Assembly (NCBI GenBank): GCA_965220425.1
Contig: OZ244830.1
Location: 2,542,001-2,606,000 of the forward strand
DNA from: Azophilus sp965220425
GTDB lineage: Bacteria > Pseudomonadota > Gammaproteobacteria > Pseudomonadales > Azotimanducaceae
Direction of reading: 5' to 3'
DNA: 64,000 bases
Shown here: piece after piece, positions 8,853-16,636 of the stretch
Layout of the letters: every line of letters begins with the position of its first letter
How positions within the stretch are numbered: position 1 is the stretch's first letter
Program-made: the position numbers and the translations under genes
Notes under the pieces: generated by a model
What the model was told of the DNA's origin: nothing
What the model saw: the letters and a program-made list of their open reading frames with translations, nothing else
Databases searched by the model: none

Positions 8853-8998
8853 TATTGACCGCAGGGCGGTGCACGGATGTAGTCTTGCGGGATCATGCGT
8901 CCTGCTCGACGCGCGCGTCGATGACGCGAAGACCGCTTTCGCGCCCCGCGTCGTCGCGTTCTTACAGCGCCTCGCGAATGGAAGGAGACAGGCTGCCG

Positions 8999-9613
8999 AT
9001 GAAGACTGAAATCGACGGACGGGGCGAAACCGGCGCCGGAAGCCCGGGCCGCCCGTGTGCGGCGGAAACCGTTGCCGGTGCGACCGTTCCGGTGACGGTC
9101 ACCTACCTGGAAATGACGTCGGCGGACCAGCGCTCGCCCGCACGGGGGGTGATGGAACGGACTGCGATTCTCCGCGCCGAGCGTCCCACCGTCTCGTTCT
9201 ACCGCTACCTCTACGATACCGTCGGCGGCGACTGGAACTGGTTCATGCGCCGCCGCCTCTCCGATGAGGAACTGGCCGCGATCATCCACGACCGCCGCGT
9301 GGAGGTCTTCGTCTTCTACGTGCGCGGGGTGCCCGCCGGCTATGTCGAGCTCGACCGCCGCGTCGAGGGCGAGGTTGAGATCGCCTATCTCGGCCTCATT
9401 CCGGAGTTTATCGGGCGGGGCTTTGGCGCATTCCTGCTCGATTGGGGGCTCGGCCGGGCGTGGGGCTACGGCCCGCGCAGGGTGTGGCTGCATACCTGCA
9501 CCCTCGATCATCCGCGGGCACTCGGTGTGTACCAGCGCGCGGGGCTCGTGGTGTACCGCCGTGAAGTCGTGCATGAACCGGTGGAACACCTGCTCTTCGT
9601 CACGTCGCGCTAA
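8999..9613 (+). CDS. GNAT-family N-acetyltransferase
   Basis: A 204-residue acetyltransferase. The acetyl-CoA pyrophosphate-binding motif A is seen as AYLGLIPEFIGRGFGAFLL (R-x-x-G-x-G/A type), preceded by the GEVEIAYL strand and followed by a C-terminal HPRALGVYQRAG motif B. The N-terminal 35 residues are low-complexity Gly/Ala and probably disordered. ATG 8999 is chosen; ATG 8978 in the same frame is a possible alternative, and an AAGGAG at about 8981 fits either poorly. The acceptor substrate is unknown and the neighbours do not help. Confidence 0.8.
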   Translation: MKTEIDGRGETGAGSPGRPCAAETVAGATVPVTVTYLEMTSADQRSPARGVMERTAILRAERPTVSFYRYLYDTVGGDWNWFMRRRLSDEELAAIIHDRRVEVFVFYVRGVPAGYVELDRRVEGEVEIAYLGLIPEFIGRGFGAFLLDWGLGRAWGYGPRRVWLHTCTLDHPRALGVYQRAGLVVYRREVVHEPVEHLLFVTSR

Positions 9614-9703
9614 ACTGCGTTCGCACCCGTTGGAACCCTACGCATCCGATCCGAACTTCTGAACGCGAACATCGCCGTCCTTGCCATTGCGCAGGCTGTT
9701 GCG

Positions 9704-10813
9704 GTGACCGGCAGCGCAGCCCTGATCACCCTCGGCGGGATCGTCGGCCGCGATATCGCTCCGACACCCGCGCTTGCCACGTTGCCGATCTCGATGCTCG
9801 TAGTCGGCACCGCTCTTGCCACGGTGTTCGCGGCCTGGACCATGGCGCGCATCGGCCGCGCGCGTGGCTTCGCCTGCGGCGCCGGTGTTGGTTGCGCCGG
9901 GGCCCTTTGTGCAATCGCGGCGCTGGCCGGCGGTAACTTCACGCTGTTCTGTGGCGCGGCTGTGCTGGTGGGCGTCGCAAATGCCTTTGCGCACCAATAC
10001 CGCTTCGCGGCGGTGGAAACCGTCAGCGAAGCATCGGCCGGGTCGGCCGTGTCGATCACCCTCGCCGGGTCCCTGATCGGCGCCGTGCTGGGCCCGGAGC
10101 TTGCCGCGCGCGGCGAGTCCTGGGTGGAGGGCGCGCGTTTTTCCGGAACCTTCGCAGTGGTCGCGGGATGTTACCTGTTTGCGGGTTTTCTGCTGCTATG
10201 GCTGCGCAATCCACGGCAGTCGAAGCCGTCCGCGGCATCCGACGCGGCACGGCCGTTGCGGGAGATCGCGCGCAACCGGACGTTTGTCGTTGCCGTCCTC
10301 GGTGGCGCGGCCGGATATGGCGTCATGGCCTTCGTGATGACTGCGGCGCCTCTCGCCATGCACGTAGTCGACGGGCATTCCCTCGCTCACACGGCGGCGG
10401 TCATTCAGGCGCACGTACTGGCCATGTACGCACCGTCGCTGGTGACGGGCTTGCTCTTGACGAGGTTCGGTTGCAGGCGGGTCATGCTCGCCGGCGCGGT
10501 CATCCTCTGCGCGACGTTGATCGCCGGCTTTGCGGGCCGCGAGGTTTTGCACTACGGCGTGTCGATGGTTGCACTGGGCGTCGGTTGGAACTTCCTGTTC
10601 GTCGGCGGCACGACCCTGCTCGGCAGTGCGCACCGGCCACGGGAGCGGTTCCGGGCCCAGGCGTTCAACGACTTTACGGTGTTCGGCATCTCGGCCGCGG
10701 GCTCGCTCGGCGCCGGCGCCGTCATGCAGCTCTATGGCTGGAACGCGGTCCTTTGGGCTTCCCTACCGGCGATCGTCCTTGCCGTGGGAGTACTCGCCTG
10801 GGGTCGAAGATGA
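9704..10813 (+). CDS. MFS transporter (start uncertain)
   Basis: A 369-residue hydrophobic protein with about eleven to twelve predicted membrane spans and the major facilitator cytoplasmic-loop pattern MARIGRARGF after span 2. GTG 9704 is the first canonical start, but it falls inside what should be span 1: the open frame continues upstream to 9614 and encodes NANIAVLAIAQAVAVTG, which resembles the beginning of MFS span 1. The only initiator-like codon for that longer form is CTG at 9659. The 3' end overlaps the cytochrome P450 remnant, a sign of local rearrangement. The transported substrate is unknown. Confidence 0.7.
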   Translation: MTGSAALITLGGIVGRDIAPTPALATLPISMLVVGTALATVFAAWTMARIGRARGFACGAGVGCAGALCAIAALAGGNFTLFCGAAVLVGVANAFAHQYRFAAVETVSEASAGSAVSITLAGSLIGAVLGPELAARGESWVEGARFSGTFAVVAGCYLFAGFLLLWLRNPRQSKPSAASDAARPLREIARNRTFVVAVLGGAAGYGVMAFVMTAAPLAMHVVDGHSLAHTAAVIQAHVLAMYAPSLVTGLLLTRFGCRRVMLAGAVILCATLIAGFAGREVLHYGVSMVALGVGWNFLFVGGTTLLGSAHRPRERFRAQAFNDFTVFGISAAGSLGAGAVMQLYGWNAVLWASLPAIVLAVGVLAWGRR

Positions 10814-11060
10814 ACGCGTCTTTGGCAATCCTGACGAGATCGACCTCGACAGGCGCAAGGCCGGTACGCAGATGGCCTTCGGCTCGGGCATGCACCACTG
10901 TATCGGAGCGCCCCTGGCGCGCCAGGAATTGAACCTGGGGTTCCGTACGCTGCTCGAGCGCGTCAAGAATTGCCGTCTCGACGCGGACAAGCCGCCGCCC
11001 GAGGTCGAGCCCAGCTTCGTGCTGCGCAATCTTGCGCATCTGCAACTTCGAAATTCAGGG
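10803..11060 (+). pseudogene. Cytochrome P450 C-terminal fragment
   Basis: The frame encodes roughly the last 85 residues of a bacterial P450. A DERVFGNPDEIDLDR meander is followed by the heme-thiolate motif FGSGMHHCIG (FxxGxxxCxG, Cys ligand present), the L-helix APLARQELNLGF and a closing strand. Full-length P450s are about 400 residues, so the oxygen-binding and substrate domains are gone. Homology begins exactly where the MFS gene ends (the two frames overlap around 10806-10813), which indicates a deletion junction. It is not expected to be functional. Confidence 0.8.
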
Positions 11061-11219
11061 CATTCCGGTAACCGCCATGGCGCAACCGTTTCGCTTTTAT
11101 GTACTGAAACGCGTGCAGGATGAGTTCGATGGCCGGTTCGGGCAGGATCGGGAGAATGATGCAAAAGGATGCTCTATGCTGGGCATGACAACGAAACCAC
11201 GATATACGGAGAAGCAAGC

Positions 11220-11777
11220 TTGGTGATTGTCAAGAGACTCTGGCTGATCTGGATGCTGGTCGCGCTGCCGGGTGCGGCGCTCGCGGGCGACTACGCGCAA
11301 TCCTGGGGGCCGCCCGTCGGCGCCGCCGCGCCCGCCATTCTGGCCGAAGATCACAACGGCGCGACGCGCGACCTCGACTCGCTTGCCGGGGGCAACGGCC
11401 TGCTGCTGGTGCTGAGCCGCTCCGCGGACTGGTGACCCTTCTGCCAGGCCCAGTTGGTGCAACTGGAAAAGTGGAGAAAAGCATTCGAAGAGGTCGGCGT
11501 GAACATCGCCGCCATGACCTATGACAGCCTCGACGTACTCAAGAAGTTCCATGAGAGCGAGGAACTCGGCTATCCGCTGCTGCGCGACGTGGATGCGCGG
11601 CATGTGGATGCTTTCGGCATTCGCGACGAGGATTTGGGCGAGGGTATCCCGCGGCCGGGTATGTTCTGGCTGACGACGGAGGGACGCATCAGCGCAAAGT
11701 TCGCGGTACCCGGCTATCGCACGCGCCCACCGCTTGCGGAAGTGCTGGCTTCGATCAGCGCGGCAGTGAGCCCCTGA
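11220..11777 (+). CDS. Redoxin (AhpC/TSA-like thioredoxin fold) with in-frame TGA at the active-site Cys: probable selenoprotein
   Basis: One continuous frame of 185 codons interrupted only by TGA at 11433-11435. Before it come a signal peptide (LIWMLVALPGAALA) and the redoxin start, ending LSRSADW; after it the protein resumes PFCQAQLVQL and continues to a normal AhpC/TSA-like end (ISAKFAVPGYRTRPPL). Homologs have SADWCPFC here, so the TGA replaces the first Cys of CxxC exactly, giving UxxC. A 7-bp hairpin follows at 11450-11466. Starts: TTG 11220 or GTG 11223, with GGAG at 11208-11211. Sec-containing thioredoxin-fold proteins of UxxC type are known. The alternative is a simple nonsense mutation; the undamaged downstream frame argues against that. 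It probably acts in periplasmic thiol/peroxide chemistry. The four-span membrane protein gene follows 10 bp later. Confidence 0.75.
11450..11466 (+). promoter_or_regulatory. Candidate bacterial SECIS hairpin
   Basis: Perfect 7-bp stem CCAGTTG/CAACTGG closed by the 3-nt loop GTG. It starts 14 nt after the TGA, and the loop begins 21 nt after it. Bacterial SECIS elements lie immediately downstream of the UGA inside the coding region and usually have a small apical loop with G in the first two positions. The 17-nt size equals the minimal upper stem-loop of the E. coli fdhF element, though the bulged U of fdhF is not seen. The role is inferred. Confidence 0.6.
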
Positions 11778-11787
11778 AGGAACGCCA

Positions 11788-12270
11788 TTGTTTGCCCTGA
11801 TCGTCGGTTCCGCCGCCGCTTTTGTCGCGGTCCTGATCCTCGCCGGCGCCTATGCCGCGACGCGCGCGGAGGACGGCAGCGACTACTTCGCATCCGATGC
11901 AGTGAAGCTCGCGGCCGTCATCGTTGTCGCGCTGCTGAGCGTCACGCCGACCGATCTCTTGACCATCGTTTGGCTCACGGTGCTGCGCGATTCCGTCGAC
12001 GCCACGGGCCATTTTTTCCTGTACGTGGTTACGCCCGTGGTCGCCGCGATTGTCACCGTCCAGGCGCTCGTGCTGTCGCGGGCATACCGGCCGCGGCCGC
12101 TGCTCTACGGGGCGGTCTATCTCGGCGTCTACGCGGTCGCCGACGCGGTCTGGCTCACCGGGTTGTTTAATCCGCTGGAGGATGTCGTCCGTTACGCCGC
12201 CGTCATCCTCATCGTCGGCGCGGCGGTCATGGCACTCGTCACCCGGTTTGTCTGGCGCCGTCCCGCCTGA
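11788..12270 (+). CDS. Four-span membrane protein of unknown function
   Basis: A 160-residue protein with about four hydrophobic helices and short charged loops (ATRAEDGSDYF, LSRAYRPRP, RRPA at the end). TTG 11788 is preceded by AAGGA at 7-nt spacing. It starts 10 bp after the redoxin stop and is probably in the same operon, which suggests a membrane partner or an unrelated passenger. No family recognised. Confidence 0.6.
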   Translation: MFALIVGSAAAFVAVLILAGAYAATRAEDGSDYFASDAVKLAAVIVVALLSVTPTDLLTIVWLTVLRDSVDATGHFFLYVVTPVVAAIVTVQALVLSRAYRPRPLLYGAVYLGVYAVADAVWLTGLFNPLEDVVRYAAVILIVGAAVMALVTRFVWRRPA

Positions 12271-12384
12271 ACCGATTCCTTCGCGGAAACGGTGCGCGAG
12301 CATCGCCGAGGGTCGGCGCACGGCTGGCCTTCCGGAGTTCGCAGCCGTCGTGCGCCACCACGCTACGTCTGAACAATCGCATCG

Positions 12385-15300
12385 TCAGGCTTTCGCAAAC
12401 TCGGCGACCAGTTCCTTCGCTTCCACCTGCTGCCCGGGGGCGACGTGGAGTGCCGCGATGGTCCCATCCCGCTCCGCATGCAGCGCGGTTTCCATCTTCA
12501 TCGCTTCAATGGTCATCAGCAGGTCTCCCGCGGTCACGGGACGCCCTGCCGCCACCGCCACGGATGCGATCACGCCGGGCATGGGTGCGGCAATGTGACA
12601 TGGGTTGGTTTCGTCGGCCATCGGGCGGCGCGCCACGGTTGCCGATACCTCCCGGTTATCGACCTTGACGCTGCGGGGCTGGCCGTTGAGTTCATAGAAG
12701 ACGCGCACCGCCCCCTCGTCGTCTGTCTCGCCGATGGCAACGCAGCGCATCACGAGGCTCAGGCCGCGCTCCAGTTCGATGGTCACTTCCCGGCCTGGCG
12801 ACAGCCCGTAGAAATAGACATCCGTCGGCAACACCGAGACAGGCCCGAATCTCATGCGGCGTTCCGCATGGTCGACGAACACCTTGGGATAGAGCATGTA
12901 CGAGTGGAGTTCGGCCTCGGACAATTTCCAGCCGGTCGCGGCCTCGGCCCGGGTTCGCTCGGCAGCCAGGTCCGCCGGAGGCAGCGATGCGCCGGGACGC
13001 CCCTTGATGGGGGTCTTGCCCTTCAGCACCTTTGCCGCCAGTGCGGGCGGGAAACCGCCGGGCATCTCGCCGAGTTCGCCACGAAACAATCCGACAACGG
13101 AATCCGGAAAGGCCACCTCCCGTTCCGGGTCTTCCACATCGGCGCGGGACAGGCCGCTCGAGACCATCACCAGGGCAAGGTCGCCGACCACCTTCGAGGT
13201 CGGCGTGACCTTGACGATGTCGCCGAACATGCGGTTGACGTCCGCGTAGGTGCTTGCAACCTCGTGCCAGCGTTCCGAGAGGCCGAGTGCGCGGGCCTGT
13301 TCGCGGAGATTGGAGAACTGTCCGCCCGGCATTTCATGCAGGTAGACCTCCGAGGCGGGGGAGCGGAGATCGGGCTCGAAAGCCGCGTAGCGGGAGCGGA
13401 CGGCTTCCCAGTAGTCCGAGAGTTCGCGGGTTCTGTCCGGATCGAGGCCGGTGTCTCGCGGTTGCCGTTGCAGGGCCTCGACCACGGAGCCGAGACAGGG
13501 CTGGGAGGTGAACCCCGACATGCTGTCCATGGCGAGGTCGATGGCGTCTACGCCCGCATCGACCGCTGTCAGCAGGCTCGCGGCAGCTATGCCCGATGTG
13601 TCGTGGGTGTGCAAATGTATGGGAAGTCCGGTATCCGACTTGAGCACCTCGACCATTTCGCGCGCGGCCGCAGGCTTGAGCAGACCCGCCATATCCTTGA
13701 TTGCGAGTATGTGGATACCTGCATCGCGAAGCGCACCGGCCATGTTCCGGTAGTAGTCCAGGTCGTATCGGCCCCGGTTCGGATTGTGGATGTCGGCGGT
13801 GTAGCACATCGCCGCCTCGCAGATCGCCCCGTTGTTTCGAACCGCATCGATGGCGATCGTCATGTTTTCGACCGAGTTCAGCGGGTCGAAAATGCGGAAC
13901 AGGTCGATACCGTTTTCCACCGCCTGAGCGACGAATCCCCGCACCACGTTGTCCGGATAGTTGGTGTATCCCACCGTGTTTGACGAACGCAGCAGCATCT
14001 GCAGCAGGACATTGGGGATGCTGGCCCGCAATATGCGAAGCCGTTCCCAGGGGCATTCGCCCAGGAACCTGAGCGCCACGTCGAAGGTGGCTCCGCCCCA
14101 GCACTCCAGCGAAAACAGCTCCGGCAGGTTGCGGGCATAGGCCGGGGCTGCCCGGGCCATGTCGAAGGTGCGCATGCGCGTCGCCAAGAGCGACTGGTGT
14201 GCATCGCGCATCGTGGTGTCGGTGATCAGGACCCGATCCTGTTCGAGCATCCAGCCGGCTACCGCTTCGGGGCCCCGGGCGTCCAGTATCGTCTTCGCGC
14301 CGTCGGCGCGGGCGCCGGTGCGTAGTGCCGGTACCCGCGGATTCCGGGCGTGCGCGGGCGGGGTAGGGCGCCCGGTCACGTCGCGATGGCCATTGACCGT
14401 GACCTCGGCCAGGTAGCGAAGCAGGCGGCTCGCCCGGTCGCGGGGCCTCGGAAAGTCCAGCAACTCGGGATGTTCGTCGATGAACCGGGTGGTGACGGTT
14501 CCGTTACGGAAGGTTTCGTGACCGACCAGCCGCTCCAGAAACGCGATGTTGGTGGCAACGCCCCGCACCCGGAATTCCCGTAGTGCCCGCTGCATGCGAT
14601 CGATGGCAGGTGCCCGGCTCTGCCCCCAGGCGGTGACCTTTTCCAGCAGGGAATCGTAGTGGCGGGTGATGACCGCTCCGGAATAGGCCGTGCCGCCGTC
14701 CAGGCGGATCCCGAACCCGGTAGGAGCCCGGTAGGCGGTGAGGCGCCCGTAATCTGGAATGAACCGGTCCAGCGGGTCCTCGGTCGTGATCCGGCATTGC
14801 AGCGCGTGACCGCGCAGCACGATGTCTTCCTGGGCAGGGCAGGCGGCGTCCGCGTGGGCGCCGATGGTCGCCCCTTCGGCAACGCGAATCTGCGCCTGAA
14901 CCAGGTCGATACCCGTTACCTGTTCGGTCACCGTATGCTCTACCTGGATACGCGGATTGACCTCGATGAATTGGAACTGACCGGTGTCCAGGTCGTGCAG
15001 GAACTCGACGGTGCCGGCGTTGACATAACGGGCGTGCCGGGCGATTCGCAGCGCGTGACCGGCGAGTTGTTCCCGTTCGTTGGAACTCAGCCCCGGTGCC
15101 GGCGCGCACTCGACGATCTTCTGGTTGCGCCGCTGCACGGAGCAGTCCCGCTCGAAGAGGTGCACCACGGTGCCGTCGCCATCCCCGAGGATCTGGACCT
15201 CCAGATGACGCGCCCGCCCGATAAAACGCTCGAAATATATACTGTCCTTGCCGAACGCCACTGCCGCCTCCCGCCGCGCGGCCAGGCAGGCATCCGCGAA

Positions 15301-15837
15301 TTTGTCCGCATGGGCGACCCGCCGCATGCCCCGGCCGCCGCCGCCCCAACTCGCTTTGATGATTCCGGGAAAACCGACCCCGGATGCCAGTTCCAGGGCC
15401 GCATCGACTTCGTCGGGGAGCGCATCGGTAGCGGGAACGGTGGGTACGCCCACGCACGCGGCAGCTTCTCGCGCGGACACCTTGTCGCCGAGCAGCCGCA
15501 GCGTATCGGGACGCGGCCCGATAAAGGCAATGCCCGCCTCGGCGCAGGCCTCGGCGAATTCCGGCGATTCGGACAGGAAGCCGTAGCCGGGATGGATGGC
15601 GTCGCTGCCCGTCTCGCGAGCGATGCGGATGATGTCGTCGATGGAGAGGTACGCGGTGACCGGCCCCAGTCCCTGGCCGATGCAGTAGGACTCGTCGGCC
15701 TTTGAGCGATGCAGCGCGAGGCGGTCCTCTTCGGCGAACACCGCAACCGTCGCCTTGTTCATCTCGTTCGCGGCGCGCAGGATGCGGATGGCGATCTCGC
15801 CGCGATTGGCGACCAGTATCCTTGTAAATCGGCTCAC
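12385..15837 (-). CDS. pyc: Pyruvate carboxylase, single-chain form
   Basis: An 1150-residue biotin enzyme starting at GTG 15837. It contains, in order, the biotin carboxylase domain (ILVANRGEIAIRI at the start, GGGGRGMR ATP-grasp loop, EVNPRIQVEHTVTE), the carboxyltransferase domain (DTTMRDAHQSLLATR near residue 540, then the metal-site HLHTHDTSG), and the biotinyl domain with AMKME (Lys1114, 36 residues from the C-terminus). It makes oxaloacetate from pyruvate, bicarbonate and ATP. The single-polypeptide form is less common in gammaproteobacteria than the two-subunit or PEP carboxylase routes. A 24-bp dyad (15871-15894) lies just upstream and may be an operator. Confidence 0.97.
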   Translation of the reverse strand: MSRFTRILVANRGEIAIRILRAANEMNKATVAVFAEEDRLALHRSKADESYCIGQGLGPVTAYLSIDDIIRIARETGSDAIHPGYGFLSESPEFAEACAEAGIAFIGPRPDTLRLLGDKVSAREAAACVGVPTVPATDALPDEVDAALELASGVGFPGIIKASWGGGGRGMRRVAHADKFADACLAARREAAVAFGKDSIYFERFIGRARHLEVQILGDGDGTVVHLFERDCSVQRRNQKIVECAPAPGLSSNEREQLAGHALRIARHARYVNAGTVEFLHDLDTGQFQFIEVNPRIQVEHTVTEQVTGIDLVQAQIRVAEGATIGAHADAACPAQEDIVLRGHALQCRITTEDPLDRFIPDYGRLTAYRAPTGFGIRLDGGTAYSGAVITRHYDSLLEKVTAWGQSRAPAIDRMQRALREFRVRGVATNIAFLERLVGHETFRNGTVTTRFIDEHPELLDFPRPRDRASRLLRYLAEVTVNGHRDVTGRPTPPAHARNPRVPALRTGARADGAKTILDARGPEAVAGWMLEQDRVLITDTTMRDAHQSLLATRMRTFDMARAAPAYARNLPELFSLECWGGATFDVALRFLGECPWERLRILRASIPNVLLQMLLRSSNTVGYTNYPDNVVRGFVAQAVENGIDLFRIFDPLNSVENMTIAIDAVRNNGAICEAAMCYTADIHNPNRGRYDLDYYRNMAGALRDAGIHILAIKDMAGLLKPAAAREMVEVLKSDTGLPIHLHTHDTSGIAAASLLTAVDAGVDAIDLAMDSMSGFTSQPCLGSVVEALQRQPRDTGLDPDRTRELSDYWEAVRSRYAAFEPDLRSPASEVYLHEMPGGQFSNLREQARALGLSERWHEVASTYADVNRMFGDIVKVTPTSKVVGDLALVMVSSGLSRADVEDPEREVAFPDSVVGLFRGELGEMPGGFPPALAAKVLKGKTPIKGRPGASLPPADLAAERTRAEAATGWKLSEAELHSYMLYPKVFVDHAERRMRFGPVSVLPTDVYFYGLSPGREVTIELERGLSLVMRCVAIGETDDEGAVRVFYELNGQPRSVKVDNREVSATVARRPMADETNPCHIAAPMPGVIASVAVAAGRPVTAGDLLMTIEAMKMETALHAERDGTIAALHVAPGQQVEAKELVAEFAKA

Positions 15838-15870
15838 CGGTTCCCGTTCCCCACGGATTTCGCGCTATTG

Positions 15871-15894
15871 AACCAGATTCCATGGAACCTGGTT
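15871..15894. promoter_or_regulatory. 24-bp inverted repeat upstream of pyc, operator candidate
   Basis: AACCAG, one base, the palindrome TTCCATGGAA, one base, CTGGTT: a complete two-fold symmetric site centred 46 bp upstream of the pyc GTG. It has no T-run and is short, so regulator binding is more likely than termination. The cognate regulator is not visible in the window. Confidence 0.45.
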
Positions 15895-15918
15895 AGAACA
15901 TTGAGGCCTGAGATGTCG

Positions 15919-16038
15919 TTAATTTGCAACAGCGGAGTCGCAATGGCGCGGCCCCCGGACTTCGCCGCGCTCGATGGTGGCGCCGTCCGTCGCGCCCCAG
16001 CCGAAATCGGGGAACGCGACGACATAGCGCCCGTCAGC
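15919..16038 (-). pseudogene. HicB-like antitoxin scrap
   Basis: The frame reads ADGRYVVAFPDFGWGATDGAT before degenerating to a TAA at 15919-15921. The GYVV.FPDFGWG.T.G pattern is the beta-strand core of HicB-type antitoxins. Only some 20-25 residues match, with no N-terminal start and no downstream helix or DNA-binding part. It abuts the M24-like remnant on the same strand. Confidence 0.35.
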
Positions 16039-16354
16039 GGACAAGAATCAGCTCCTTCTGTGGCGGCGACAGGTATTCCACGCCGTCTTCGGTCGCGACG
16101 GCTTCTTCGTGGTCCCACCAGAGCAGGTATCGATCCTTGCCCGCTTCGCCCTCCGAGGGCATGTAGAAGAAATACTCCAGCACGAAATGGTGATTCGGGG
16201 CCAGCGGAATATCCTTCGACCAGTCGGGGCCGTAGGAGCCGATGCGCGGCGCCAGATAGTTCTCTACCGACCAGGGACGGGTGCCCTTCGTCTGGCCATG
16301 GGCATCGATGCTGAGGTGGGTTTTTCCGGGATCGAAGCCGGCGGCAGAGGCCGA
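16034..16354 (-). pseudogene. C-terminal remnant resembling an M24 (pita-bread) metallopeptidase
   Basis: A 106-codon frame without a start codon runs from just after a TGA at 16355-16357 to a TGA at 16034-16036. The sequence ends in WWDHEEAVATEDGVEYLSPP and KELILVR, like the C-terminal E-x-x-V-x-x-T-x-D-G-x-E-x-L segment of Xaa-Pro peptidases, and earlier has HHFVLEYFFYMP, comparable to the LEPG(I/V)Y strand. The N-terminal domain and most metal ligands are absent. The family call is moderate; the truncation is clear. Confidence 0.4.
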
Positions 16355-16536
16355 TCAGTACCAGCAGGCGTCGGCAATCCGATCGCCTTTTCACTGAACG
16401 CATGGTTTCCTGCACCGGTTGACAGGGCCGTTTTTGCATTGCATCGCGCGGCGGAGCGTATATGATCCGCGCCCCTGTTGACGGGCGAGCGGCCCATCGC
16501 CGATCCGCGACTTCCGCTCCGGTAATTACATTGCGA

Positions 16537-16567
16537 AACGCCCCGGCTTGGCCGTTGGGGCGTTTTT
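16537..16567 (+). terminator. Rho-independent terminator-like hairpin
   Basis: Stem AACGCCCC (16537-16544) and GGGGCGTT (16557-16564) with a 12-nt loop and a TTTTT run (16563-16567). No gene reads into it on the + strand, so it may end a short leader transcript of the MFS gene that starts 70 bp further on. The rest of 15838-16636 holds only the dyad and the two remnants listed. Confidence 0.6.
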
Positions 16568-16636
16568 CGTTCTGGGAGAAGGCATGTACATCTGGACTCC
16601 GCATCGGTGGCGCCGTTCCCTGGAGTTTGGCCGGCT

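Noticed and set aside
12445..13983. A 512-codon open frame opposite pyc
   Set aside because: Antisense shadow of the pyruvate carboxylase gene.
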